This document shows, piece by piece, positions 20,544-31,114 of a stretch of DNA of 64,000 nucleotides. A program made the position numbers and the translations under genes. The notes under the pieces were generated by a model. That model was not told the DNA's origin and made no database searches. It saw nothing but the letters and a program-made list of their open reading frames with translations. Each line of letters starts with the position of its first letter. Within the stretch, counting starts at the first letter, position 1. The stretch is taken from positions 11,736,001 to 11,800,000 of the forward strand of contig OX621260.1 of assembly GCA_951640165.1 (NCBI GenBank), in the 5' to 3' direction. The DNA comes from Pseudoips prasinana. Its lineage: Eukaryota > Arthropoda > Insecta > Lepidoptera > Nolidae.

Positions 20544-20622
20544 ATAATAATGCACCATACGTCATAAAATATGACGTTTAGCCATAAAAGTGATGCCAGG
20601 CTCAAGAAATCGTTGATTAATC
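20544..20622 (-). CDS. mth-like gene B exon: membrane segment 3
   Basis: A 79-bp exon, exactly the length of its counterpart in gene C (49666-49744). The acceptor 'cttagtttcag' is followed by GA TTA ATC, completing an Arg codon. The peptide is 'RLINDFLSLASLLWLN' plus 'VIFYDVWCII', ending AT|gtaagt. 'LWLNVIFYDVW' aligns with 'FWLNVMCFDIW' of gene C, a conserved piece of secretin-type segment 3. It has no internal Met start and is easily missed. Confidence 0.85.
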
Positions 20623-21016
20623 CTGAAACTAAGAACCATATTATTTACACAACGAACAACTATACAATATATACAGCGAATGCAATAATATTAAATACGA
20701 ATACGTCATGTCTACATCATGTTATTATAATATTAATTATAATAATTATAGTTTTGAATATGCGCAAATATGGAGAACCGAAAGGCCTGCGATCATACCT
20801 ATTGTTAAATCCACAAATGTAGTTATTCCTAAATCCCTGAAATCAACCTTGCACTTACTTAGGACTTGATATCTGGCTGGAGAGTTACATGCAGAAGGCG
20901 GTTTTGCTGGCGAATGCCAGGATTGTGCGGAAATTTCTCTCCATGTAGCCCATATATTGTATGAGTTGTATTGTATTAAAATATCTTGTAAATAATATTG
21001 GTAATAAACATGTGAG

Positions 21017-21225
21017 AATAATAACATTATTGAGACCCAGCCATTCTGTTCCCAAACTAAAGAAACCAGATAACTGATAGGTATGCTACATAAACAATTT
21101 TTCTTTTGTAAATACATACTTATATAGGTAATTACACCCAGACTCAGGACAAACAATGTTTATGTACACAAATATCTGTCCAGGGTGGGAATCGAACCCA
21201 TGACCTGCGGCGTGAAAGGCCCGTC
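21017..21225 (-). repeat. SINE-A copy 4, head damaged
   Basis: The body 'cccagactcaggacaaaca' and box B region 'gggtgggaatcgaacccat' are present. The head is cut after 'gacctgcggcgtgaaaggc' and directly abuts 'ccgtcta'. Confidence 0.75.
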
Positions 21226-21339
21226 TAAAATATTATCATCATCTCATCCGAATAACGTAAACTGCTGGAGAAGAGCCACCCCCAATAATGGGGGATATAC
21301 CATAATCGTCTAATACCTTGAAATTTCTTATTGACACCG

Positions 21340-23510
21340 CGCGTGGCGTATGCGAGATACTGGCGGACAAAATACGCTCTTATTAGTATCAGTATGTGGT
21401 GGTAATAGATCAGAATCTACCTCCTCGTGGTCCACCCTGGGCAACGGCTTCATCACGAATCCGGCCAAAAGATTCCGACTGTTCCTGGCAAACTGGACTT
21501 GCTCTCGCGTGAGTCTCCCAGTTACTCCCGAAATTTTTAAAGTAATGCTCGAAAAAACGGCCCTTCTAAGGGCCTTTCGACAAAAAGTTTGGGACCTTCT
21601 GTCCTAATACAGCAAATTAATGTTGAAGGTATGTCCCAATCTAAAGGAGAGTACCTAGCTCGACTGGCTCATGATAATAATGTAGACGTGATTGCCATCC
21701 AGGAACACCACATAAATGATTATAATAATTTTGCCAGCCGCGCTTCAATCGCAGGCTTTGACCTAGTAGCCTTTACCCTTTCGCCGATATATGCTCGGCT
21801 GTTTATGTGAAGTCTGCTGTTTCAAATGTCCATATATTAAACATCAACAATGATAAAAACTTGGAGACTATAACCGTCAGGGTTTCCAATGTTCCTATCT
21901 CACTTCTGTGTATAAACCACCCAACAGCGACTTTCCAACCCCCCGCTCACGACACACAACCACCCGGCTGTTTATCTTGGGGATTTTAACAGCCGACATG
22001 GAGCATGGGGTTATACATCTAACAACACTAGTGGTGAGGCGCTTTACGAATGGAGTCCAGAGGAAAATTTCCATCTGGTCTTCGACGAGAAGCAGTGGGG
22101 CTGTTTCCGATCAGCGCGGTGGCAGAGCGATTCAAACCCAGATCGCTGTTTTGTTACTGAGGATGGTCATGGAAATGTATTTCCTACCGTACGCACAATA
22201 TTAAGCGACTTCCCTCGCAGTCAACACCGACCTGCACTTGTAAAGATCGGCCTAGAGGTGCCCATTATAAAATCACTACCGAAACCTCGGTGGAATTATC
22301 AAAAAGCCAATTGGGATTCATATAAACATCAAATGGAGTCAGATATCAGGTGGTTGAAACCTAATGCATCCAATTACGGGAGGTTCTGCAAAATGGTAAT
22401 CAGTGCGGCTAAGATATCCATACCTAGAGGTTTCCGGAAAGAATATATATCCCTGGATGGTCTCCGGACACCAAGGAAGCATACCAAAGGTATGTTGCTA
22501 CCAATGATTCTAACACGGCTGAGGAATTAATGGCTTTACTCACCAAATCGCGCAGCCCATAGTGGACCAAGAGTGTTGAGAGCATGAACTTTGCACACTC
22601 AAGTAGAAAAAGCTGGGCACTATTGTGGAAATTGGGTGGAGCTACCCCATCTGTTAGAACAGAAGTCACAACACACCCTGACCAAATTGCAGTACGGTTA
22701 AAAATTATCTCGAAAAGTGCCACCGTTGCCAAAGCTTTCGCTAAAGATATACTACATGAAAACCGGGCTCTACTTTGCTCCCAACAACCTAACGACATAC
22801 TTGATAAGCCCTTCTCAGAAAATGAGGTGCATCTAGCTCTGAAGAAAATAAAGTGTGGGAATGCCGCTGTGTTTGACGACTTATATCCTGAATTTCTTAT
22901 CCAACTTGGTAACAAATCTCTTCGCTGGCTGACCGACTTCTATAATAACATCGTCGAGACTGCTGAACTACCCAACCTGTTTATGAAGTCCAAAGTGATA
23001 GCTATTCTCAAGCCAGGGAAAGCGTCCGATGACCCAGCCAACTTCAGACCGATATCACTGCTGAGCGTCACATTTAAGTTGCTGGAACGCATTATATACA
23101 ACCGCCTTAAGCCAACAGTTGACCAACATATCCCAGCTGAGCAGGCGAGATTCCGTGCGGGCAGAAGTTGGGGAGACCAAGTTCTTGCACTCACTAGCCA
23201 TATTGAGACCGGGTTCCAGCGAGGGCTGAAAACTCTTGCCGCTTTCATAGATCTAAGAGCGGCATATGATACCGTATAGATAGGAGGGCTATTGCACAAG
23301 GCTGGCAAAATTATACCATCTGCAAAGATTCTCCGTTTACTGGGTAGTATACTAGGAAGCGCCAAATTAAAGTTTTACTGGGTGATAGAGAAAGAAAGTT
23401 TAGACTTCTAAAAAACGGCATACCCCAGGGATCGGGCTTAGCGCCTCTGCTGTTTAACATTTACACTTACGACATGCCTGCAACCGAGTGCGATAAATTA
23501 GGCTATAGAT
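21340..23510 (+). mobile_element. Decayed non-LTR retrotransposon (Jockey-like), plus strand
   Basis: An endonuclease-plus-RT ORF2 is broken by at least three frameshifts. Endonuclease: 'VDVIAIQEHHINDY' (metal-binding Glu; 21680-21720) and, in another frame, 'GDFNSRHGAWGY' at about 21975. RT: 'ILKPGKASDDPANFRPISLL' at 23010-23070, 'DLRAAYDTV' at 23250 and, after a frameshift, 'NGIPQGSGLAPLLFNIYTYD' at 23415-23475. It ends just before the expected YADD box. It is 3'-truncated and inactive, in the gene B intron. Confidence 0.8.
22584..23279 (+). pseudogene. Reverse transcriptase N-terminal half
   Basis: A 231-codon frame is the largest surviving piece of the LINE at 21.3-23.5 kb. It contains 'DKPFSENEVHLALKKIKCG', 'VFDDLYPEFLIQLG', the fingers motif 'ANFRPISLLSVTFKLLERII' and 'FRAGRSWGDQVLALTSHIE'. 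It stops at 'DLRAAYDTV' with TAG, inside motif A, so the palm is incomplete. Confidence 0.85.
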
Positions 23511-23793
23511 GGGTGATCGCCGAAGTGGTTTAATTTCCGAGCGTCTCTGTACTTCTCTTATTGTGAGACGTTTTTTTACACACATTCCATTCTCGGACAC
23601 AAAACATACCCACATAATATGTGTGCGCGGAATGAACCCGAAACAAGTGGGCGCAGAGTTAGTACCGAGGTGACCAACATAAATCAACGTACCATAAGAG
23701 CAGTCTTATATGGGACATTCATTTTTAGTTCAATCAGTTTATCTTACCCTTTTATTGACTGGCCCGTTATAACCGTATAAACCGTCTGTAATA

Positions 23794-23918
23794 GGTACCG
23801 ACGCCAGCACATCCAGCTACCCCAATCTGTCACATTTCTTTTATAGATTTTCAACTTTATCACATAAGCATAAGGTTAACTTTCAATTGGGGTAGCTTCA
23901 TGTGCTGGCGTCTGTACA
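23794..23918. mobile_element. Hairpin MITE copy 4
   Basis: Inverted termini 'ccgacgccagcacatccag' and 'catgtgctggcgtctgtac'. It is slightly shorter than other copies because one inner 'gacagattgggg' block is missing. Confidence 0.85.
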
Positions 23919-23989
23919 TAACAGCATACCTCCTAAAAGACACGAGCGATTAGGATAAGTTTTTGTGTGTTCGAGTTTGAGTGAGTCCC

Positions 23990-24065
23990 TGAATATTTGG
24001 TTGTACAATTGGAATCCATATATGGGACATTGCAATCAGGTTTACTTTAAGGGCAGTTTTTTATA
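23990..24065 (+). repeat. 76-bp inverted repeat, left arm
   Basis: It starts 'tgaatatttggttgtacaat' and ends 'gggcagttttttata'. Its exact reverse complement is at 25710-25785. See that entry and the findings. Confidence 0.9.
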
Positions 24066-25709
24066 ATTCTGAAGCCGGTTTCACAAAACGTCATATCAGT
24101 GACGTGACAATAATTAGTGTGTAAATAATTTCTTTCATTTAAAACATAAATCCATAACGTGTGTAAGACGTGGTGCAAGCGACACAAGCTACGGTAACCG
24201 CTAACCATCAGATAGGCAGTATTCTTGTTCGCTAACTAGCTGGGAAAAAAAGTGGATTGCCTTTATTATCTAATCAGATAATTATACAATATTAGAAAAA
24301 AAGCAACCACATTTTTCTGCGCTTACGCAACAACACGCGGTCACATCAAGTCACATGTCAAGAATAAGCAATTGTTCTTGTCCGATAATATCTATATTGT
24401 AGAGTCAAATGGTAATAAAATACCTCCATTCTATTCATTAAGGACTTATCATGTCACGCGTGCCCTATCAATTGCACGCTTAAAAATCTGATGGACGTTA
24501 CTCATAGTGCTATTCTCGTAGTCAAGTTCTAGGCTGTCATAATTTACATTACCATCGACTCGCTGAGAATAAGATTAAGTATAGAATGGAGGTGGTCATA
24601 GCCAGTCGCTCTTACTGCTCTGTAAGTGATCGCCAAGGTCAACGACGTGGTCAGTCTATACATAGGTGACCTTCAAAGTTGTTCCGGTTGGTATCCAAGC
24701 TTTGGAGGGTATGTTAAGCTATCGGTTCTAAGGCAAAGATGCCTACTGGATGGTTCTAACAAACTCTGACAATTTTCCCGTAAGTTAAATACAATGCTTT
24801 AAGTTTATATATACTATATCATACATATAATACAATCGTAGGAGAGTCAAAACTGTACATTGAATATTTATTTAAAACGATACTTGGGGCGTGATCTGGA
24901 ATCGATTACGAAGCCAAAAATATAGTTTTTAGAATTTTTGTCTGTTTGTCTGTGTGTATGTCCGGGCGAACTCAAAAAGTACTGCATGGATTTAATTCAA
25001 ATTTTGCATGAATATTACTAAGAAATCTGATCAACATAATAAGACTACATTTATCACGCTATCACCTACGGGGGAGGAGCTATATAGTTTAACGTGGGGC
25101 GCGGGGCACAGCTAGTGTTTTGATAAATATATATATATTTATTTCGATAAAAATAAGTGTTTCAATTCCAATTGTTGTAACCTTGCCCATATTATGTTAA
25201 AATGCTTGTAACCAATATCTGGAGTAGTTAATAATACAGATCTTGTAGCAACAACGAACAACTTCCGTCCGTTTAAGCGTTTTAGTCAAACCTACGATTG
25301 GAATCTAATATAACAGCACACTGGATAGGACCTCCAAAATGTGTACTTGGTACATTTGCAGCTGGTTTCAACTGCTAAAATTTCAATCTAGATGCAATTA
25401 TCTACTTTTATGAAGCTCTATCTTCGTTATATCATTCTTTCTCCCGCTTTGCTGGAGGGACGTGGAACTACTTTCTCTCAACTCCTCCTCGTTTCTTTTT
25501 CATTAAATTCTTTGACAGTTAAAGCAACTCTCCGGGACATGACCACAATTGATCCTGGCTTACAGGAGTTGCAGTGGTGGGTAATAGGGATGGACTAGTT
25601 CTACAAATAACCATACCCATCCGATACAGTAAAGTACGTTCTAATAGAATTTTCCCACCTCGGTCCCTACTCCCTATCGAACTGCACTTAAATTGCCAGA
25701 ATATCTACA
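24066..25709. other. 1.64-kb interior between 76-bp inverted repeats
   Basis: No transposase or other recognisable ORF. About 24870-25115 contains a family T-like tail ('gtctgtgtgtatgtccggg' ... 'gggcacagctagt'). The remainder is unique, AT-rich DNA. The block may be a non-autonomous transposon or the space between two inverted MITE copies. Confidence 0.5.
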
Positions 25710-25785
25710 TATAAAAAACTGCCCTTAAAGTAAACCTGATTGCAATGTCCCATATATGGATTCCAATTGTACAACCAAATATTCA
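25710..25785 (-). repeat. 76-bp inverted repeat, right arm
   Basis: Exact reverse complement of 23990-24065. Flanking bases do not show an obvious target duplication. Confidence 0.9.
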
Positions 25786-26515
25786 TCAAACAATGTCAAT
25801 ACAACATGGATCAATGGCCAAGGCTCTTATCCCGCTAAGGTTGAGGTTCGATCCCCAGTAACATTAAAGGTTTTTGGTGGCTTTTGTGAGAATTCAAGAT
25901 TGTTCTAGTTAATAATAGAACAAAAAAGGATAGCTTATGAAAAGATCATAGAAAATTCTTAATGCAAAGTTAAGATGAACCGAGAAAGAAAATCAAGAGA
26001 TAATGCGAACTCAAAACCAAAATTCCTGTTAGGAACAAAAACTTTTCTAACAGGAATTTTGGTGTGAAGTGAAGAAAATGACGGAAGGATGAAAAATTAA
26101 CTTGGAATTTCATTAATGGATCTAGAAAGAAAACAGACTTTCGAACTATTTGAAATAAGCAGTAAGAACATAGACACGAGACTAGTCAGTGTTCATTCAA
26201 GTGAAATATAAAGAGAAGTAAGAAGAAGAAGTAAAAGTGAGTGTGCAGTAAATTGTATACGTCGGCACTCTCGAGCGCTCGTCGAGGGCTCTGTAAATGC
26301 GCCACGTATAAACTTCAAAAAAGCTACTTAAGTTCCCTCCATGTTACCTTGTTATTGCTGTAAGTTTACCAAAGTTGTTGTTTAAAATAAGTAGCCGATA
26401 CGCGAAGAGTAGCAATTTGCCGTGTAGTTTCCGGCCTAAAAGAATAACAGGGCCACCCCATACCATCAGGGGTCTAAGGGATCAGGTAGTTGGGTAGCAG
26501 CGCCACTTAAAGACT

Positions 26516-26735
26516 CATCATCATCATCATCATTACAGCTAAATAAGTCCACTGCTGGACAAGCCTCCCTCAAGAATCGTCTTGGGGGGGATATGCCATA
26601 ATCGCCATGCTTGGCAGGCGGGTTGGCGATCGCAGTAAGATGGTCATAGTAATGAGAAGGAAGCTGCTGCCCATCCTCTGGTAGATACTCCCTCGGGTCG
26701 ACTTCTACGCCCCCCACGGGATGAGATGAGGTGAT
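26516..26735 (-). repeat. Repeat family K copy 2
   Basis: Minus-strand translation gives '[20 protein letters not shown]' followed by 'AIANPPAKHGDYGI', the same peptide-like pattern as the copies at 28375 and 36536. The pattern comes from the repeat, not from a host gene. Confidence 0.75.
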
Positions 26736-26771
26736 GATATTCTGATTCTGATATTTGTCGCCATCACCACA

Positions 26772-26811
26772 CAGTTAGGTGATATCTTAAAGACTAGATA
26801 TCACCTAACTG
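26772..26811. repeat. Short perfect palindrome
   Basis: Arms of 16 bp ('cagttaggtgatatct') are separated by 8 bp. Confidence 0.85.
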
Positions 26812-27091
26812 CGGTCGTCAACGCATTCCAAGCGCGGTGACTATGGCAAACCCTACCAAATGGCAACGTCATAGTAAGCTTGGGAACTATCGTAGAATAA
26901 CAAATATTCTCGACTTTCAGAATTTCCATGCATATGCACTCTTTGTCAAGAGAGTTTCCGAAAATATTCTAGCTGGCTGGTGCACTCAAATTGTAATGTT
27001 GTTAAAAATTGGGGGAGGCCTATGTCTAGCAGTGGACGATATCAGGCTGATGATGTTAAGCGAAGATGCTGGCTATTTCTATAATACTTAC

Positions 27092-27277
27092 TTTTATTCT
27101 TGCATTCTGGATTTTCGAGATTCATTTGAACCGAAGATGAAATAAACAAATCCACAAAATACACAAAGGTGGTCAGGAGATATGCCATTAGCACCATGCC
27201 GTGAAGGTTTCGCTGGGTAGGAAGACATGCGTATACAATCACAGTGATCAGTAGAAAGAGCCAGGAGAACAGCGTAC
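27092..27277 (-). CDS. mth-like gene B exon: membrane segments 1 and 2
   Basis: The acceptor 'tttcgtttccag' is followed by GT ACG CTG. The peptide includes 'LFSWLFLLITVIVYACLP' (segment 1), 'QRNLHGMVLMAYLLTTFVYF' (segment 2) and an outer loop ending 'NPECKNK' plus A|gtaagt. 'NLHG.VL.AYLL' is shared with gene C 52635-52826, which is two codons longer. The exon needs one base carried in from the ectodomain exon. The donor of exon 28845-29032 supplies two, so the joint is out of phase. Confidence 0.85.
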
Positions 27278-27468
27278 CTGGAAACGAAAATATAAAGCTC
27301 TTACTAAGTATTTACAGACACAATAGTTTAAAGGATATTTTTAAATGCACATCAATTATCTTATCACCCATTAACTTCTATTCATAATGAAATCATTTCC
27401 ATATCAAATATACTGATTACATCTCAAATTTACCTGGGCGTAACTGAAAACATAAATCGCTAATAAAT

Positions 27469-27711
27469 AAATATCTGGGGACAATGTCACACAGATCATC
27501 CTAGCCCCAAACTAAGCAAAGCTTGTTCTATGGGTACCATGCGACGATATACATACTTATATAGATAGATAAATACTTAAATACATAGAAAACATCCATG
27601 ACTCAGAAACAAATATTCGTGCTCATCACAAAAATATTTGCACTTACCGGGATTCGAACCCAGGACCACCAGCTTCGTAGGCAGGAGCACTACCAACTAG
27701 GCTATGGTGAC
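27469..27711 (-). repeat. SINE-B copy 2
   Basis: Closely similar to the copy at 13888, with box A 'ATAGCCTAGTTGGTAGTGC' and box B 'GGTTCGAATCCC' on the minus strand. It lies between the gene B ectodomain exon and segment 1/2 exon. Confidence 0.9.
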
Positions 27712-28058
27712 CGTCAATAGAAATGTAGGTTAGGTTAGTTTTTAACTACGACCATACAACGTATGAGCCGAGCGACCGAAGCAAGCGTACATAAACAGTC
27801 CCCTTATAAATAAACTGCAATGTGTCATGAACTTAATTTACAAATACAAATATTTATTGCGATCATGATACCCTGTTAGGGCGCAGCAATACAATTTTAA
27901 TATAAAATGACTTACAAACTATTTAATTAATCTTAGGTTATATATTTATTTATATATATTATTATATTTATATATACCTTTATTATTATGTTATCATTAT
28001 ATTTATACTATTTACTTTAACATATTATAATTTAATTATTTTTTATTTGCACACTGTC

Positions 28059-28280
28059 TTACTGTTTAGTTCTGTCCTCGAAAAACTCTTTTATACTGTA
28101 ATAACATTTTTGGGTTAAGTATTTTTTAAATTTATTCTTGAATATATTGGAGTTGGATGTTTCTTTTAGTTGTTGTGGTGTTTTGTTATATATCTTAATG
28201 CACTTTACATAGGGCCCAGAATGAAATATAGATAGCTTTGATGTTGGTAGAGCTAGTGAATTGCTGGTAAGATTATTATA
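28059..28280 (-). pseudogene. LINE C-terminal fragment
   Basis: The minus frame reads 'LALPTSKLSIFHSGPYVKCI', 'IYNKTPQQLKETSNSNIFKN' and 'KFKKYLTQKCYYSIKEFFED'. This is the usual end of CR1/Jockey-type ORF2 ('...Y...K.YN.LP...K......F+..LK.+L...+YYS...F'). It is followed by an AT-rich 3' tail (27900-28058). Confidence 0.65.
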
Positions 28281-28285
28281 TTTTG

Positions 28286-28595
28286 ACTGCCTGTTTGGTC
28301 TAGCGGTAGCGAACACGCTACCGCTAGATAATGAGATGGGTTCAATTCGGTTGTTCAAATGGGGTCGGAATATCATCACCCCATCTCATCCCGTGGGGGG
28401 CGTAGAAGTCGACCCGAGGGAATATCCACCAAAGGAAGGGCAGCAGCTTCTTTCTGAGTACTATGACCATCTTACTGCGATCGCCAATCCCCCTGCCAAG
28501 TGTGGCGATTATAGCATATCCCTAAGATGACTCTTGGGGGAGGCTTTAGTCCAGCTGTGGACTTCTTGCAGCTGTTATGATGAAGATGATGATAA
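28286..28595 (+). repeat. Chimeric SINE-D head joined to repeat K
   Basis: 28290-28330 has the SINE-D start 'ggtctagcggtagcg', but it turns back on itself ('cgctaccgctag') and continues 'ataatgagatgggttcaatt'. From about 28375 the body is repeat K ('tagaagtcgacccgaggga', ending with an ATG-rich tail near 28590). Confidence 0.65.
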
Positions 28596-28844
28596 GATAT
28601 TATATATGCTGAGATGGTGACCCTTCCGCAGAGCATGCAGGAGAAATATAAGTAGCAGGTTCTTCTTGTTTAATTTTACTATGTTTTATGTTCAAGTTTG
28701 TTGTATTTTATGTTTTCATTCCCGTGTGTCTTTGTTGAATATTTTTTTTATTTTTTTTTTAATTTATTTATATTCAGTTGTACTTAGTTATCTAAATTAC
28801 AACATGACTATTTTATTGTATACGAGATAAGTTGACAAACTCAC

Positions 28845-29032
28845 ATGTTATTTGCGTTGCAGGGGTTAATTCTGATTCCCAATTCAACTCCATCGCAATT
28901 GTCTCGTTCCATATAAAAGCTTATATCTGTGGTTTTGTCGTTTACATCTCCAAATAGTGTTTCAATGCAGTAATTCTCCACTCCAATGAACTATCTTGTA
29001 CTGAACTACTTCTGTATTACGGGTTGGCTGTC
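28845..29032 (-). pseudogene. mth-like gene B ectodomain exon with in-frame stops
   Basis: Homologous to gene C 56193-56370. From acceptor 'ttttacag' the frame opens 'DSQPVIQK', matching 'DGQLYVQV', but meets TAG at codon 9 and again at codon 14. It then reads well: 'FIGVENYCIETLFGD' against '[13 protein letters not shown]'. Near the end the donor position used by gene C (T|gtaagt) corresponds here to T|gcaacg. The next GT (AT|gtgagt, 28839-28844) gives the wrong phase for exon 27092-27277. Using the second TAG as an acceptor would avoid the stops but not the phase problem. Confidence 0.7.
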
Positions 29033-29229
29033 CTGTAAAAAATATCAATTAATTCACAACTGTCTTCTTAGTACCGTTGGCGCCACATCTGTGGATACAC
29101 TTTCTCCACAAAACTAGCCCATACTGCTTACGTAATAATGACGTAATCAAGGACATATTAAATCCATGGACATAGCGTCGACATACAAGGAAAACAGTCA
29201 AATATAATAGTTAAATATAATATAACAAC

Positions 29230-29720
29230 TCTTGTAAGAAAATACATTTCTTCTCGGGTTTTTGAAGTAAAACTTTTTAACGCACACTTGACTTAGGGAG
29301 ATGGTGAATGCGTGACGAGAGCGTTACGAAAAGTGTGATCGCGCGAGGCGAACGGAATTAGTGAAGAAGAGACAGTTACGTTTCATGCGAGCACACATTT
29401 TTGAAGTTATACTTCTTTTGGCGCGATGGAGAAAAATGATGAGAGTGAATTTTTACGATGCGCGCGCACACCGACACCAAAAAATTTAACAGCATGAAGT
29501 TAGTTCTAGGTGGTATGAAAATGTATGAGAGTGAATTTTTACGATGCGCGCGCATCGTACGCGCATCGTAAAAATTCACTCTCATACATTTAGTTCTCAT
29601 ACACTTAGTTCTAGGTGGTATGAAAATTGATAACTATGTTCAAGTTGTATATTAAGAAGTATAACTTCTAACGCGTGTACATAAGTACACACAAGTTTTT
29701 TTTTCTCTCTTCCTCTCAAA
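29230..29720. repeat. Dispersed repeat with palindromic core
   Basis: The stretch contains two copies of 'gagtgaatttttacgatgcg' (about 29438 and 29528) and 'gaagttatacttc'/'gaagtataacttc' pieces at 29402 and 29656. The second copy is part of a perfect palindrome, 29519-29591 (32-bp arms, 9-bp loop). There is no ORF of note. Otherwise unclassified, probably an old DNA element. Confidence 0.55.
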
Positions 29721-30470
29721 GACAGTTACATTTTGTGTATCTAAATTTTACTTTTGTCGTGTGGTCTAAAACACACCTGTTTTATTAAAGCATGACCACG
29801 CTCAACGATGTAATTTACGGTTAAACTGCCTAAATGTAAGCTGTTCGTCAATTCAGGTTATAAACTATTCCCACACCAAATGCCATCCCATTCTGTTCTG
29901 CCGTTTTAGCATAAAGAAGTAACAAACATAGTAAACAGTTACACACACAAATATTTTGTGATTTATTTGTGATTTTACCATAACCATGATACGTATACAT
30001 ATTTCATTGCCCCCTTAACACGTGATCGTTAATTCCGTGCAAGTGATCTCACCCCCATTTCCAATTCCATCTTTTTACTTCAGCGGCCGCCTGAGCTGTG
30101 GCCCGAACCTCATAAGGGTGCCCTCAGGTATTAGTCGCTTAAATTAAGCTACTGCCTTTTGAGCTAGCCAACTGCTTGTTATTTTCAATTATTTTGTTGC
30201 TTGTTTTATTAATAATTTTCAATTCTTTAATTTTTATATACAATTCCTAAATGTAACAATAATAGCTTAGTAACTGGCTATTTATTATTTATTTAAGGAT
30301 ATTAAAAATATATTGTGTCGAAACAAACCGCACGGACGGACTAATTCAAAATATTTTGTTGCTTTAATTAAGTACTGTTTTTAAACTGTGTTTATGTAGT
30401 ACATTGTGAGCTTGACAAGTACAAGTGTATGCAAATACCCAAGTGCTGAATAAATTTCATTATTTCATTA
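29720..30470. other. No visible gene
   Basis: Intron of gene B if the 35.7-kb exon belongs to it. AT-rich, no recognisable ORF, no clear repeat. Confidence 0.4.
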
Positions 30471-30476
30471 TTCCGT

Positions 30477-30680
30477 CGGTGGATATGAGACTGCGGCTAA
30501 GACAGTCGCCTCGCCGCGCGCCGCTTCGTGTCGCGGGTCGGACAACTATTGGTGTGACCCACAAATAGTTGTTCTTTCTGAGTCTGGATGTAATTTGTGT
30601 CCATCTATTATATGTTTGTCAATTACCCCGCGCCACAGGGACTAGATTCTCTAGTGCGGGCGTTGTCTTTAAAAAATATC
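30477..30680 (+). repeat. SINE-C copy 1
   Basis: tRNA-like head 'ctgcggctaagacagtcgcc' with 'cgcttcgtgtcgcgggtc', then the body 'acaactattggtgtgaccca', 'agtctggatgtaatttgtgt' and 'gggactagattctctagtg'. Box B is damaged by a short deletion. Sister copies: 31888, 58310, 59287 (plus); 33830, 51415 and 59495 (minus). Confidence 0.8.
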
Positions 30681-31006
30681 TCACGTTCCCAATGATAAAA
30701 TATATTATATCAACAACATTTACTTACATATATCTATGTCAGTAAATAAGCATATGGTAAATGTGGTGGTAAGCGAATACCGTGTGTAGCCCATGGTTGA
30801 CCGAGGTATCACTCCTGACCGAAGCCCCCACCTGTGGCATCGGTGCTCACAACCAAGTAAAAAACTATACAAAGTTTTTATTCCTAGCTAGTTAGTATCC
30901 TGCTGTAATAGGAGGTACTTGCCTCATCGGGTGGCTTTTACAAAGAAAAATATACTATGCCCTACCTATCAAACATGCCTTAACACAATATACATATGTA
31001 CCTAAC

Positions 31007-31114
31007 TGTTTTTCTGGGCTTAACGGTTAATTGCTGTCTGTTACGATCATAAGTTAATATATATTAACTTATGATCGTAACAGACAGCAATTAACCGTTA
31101 AACCCAGAAAAACA
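31007..31114. repeat. 108-bp palindrome without loop
   Basis: The axis lies between 31060 and 31061 ('aagttaatat|atattaactt'). Arms of 54 bp match apart from one base (31020/31101 region). The left arm follows ordinary-looking sequence and the right arm appears to be its snap-back copy. Confidence 0.9.

Noticed and set aside
26466..28530. 'GGVEVDPREY...' frames as a conserved protein
   Set aside because: The same peptide appears at every copy of repeat K in either orientation, so it is a by-product of a mobile repeat.
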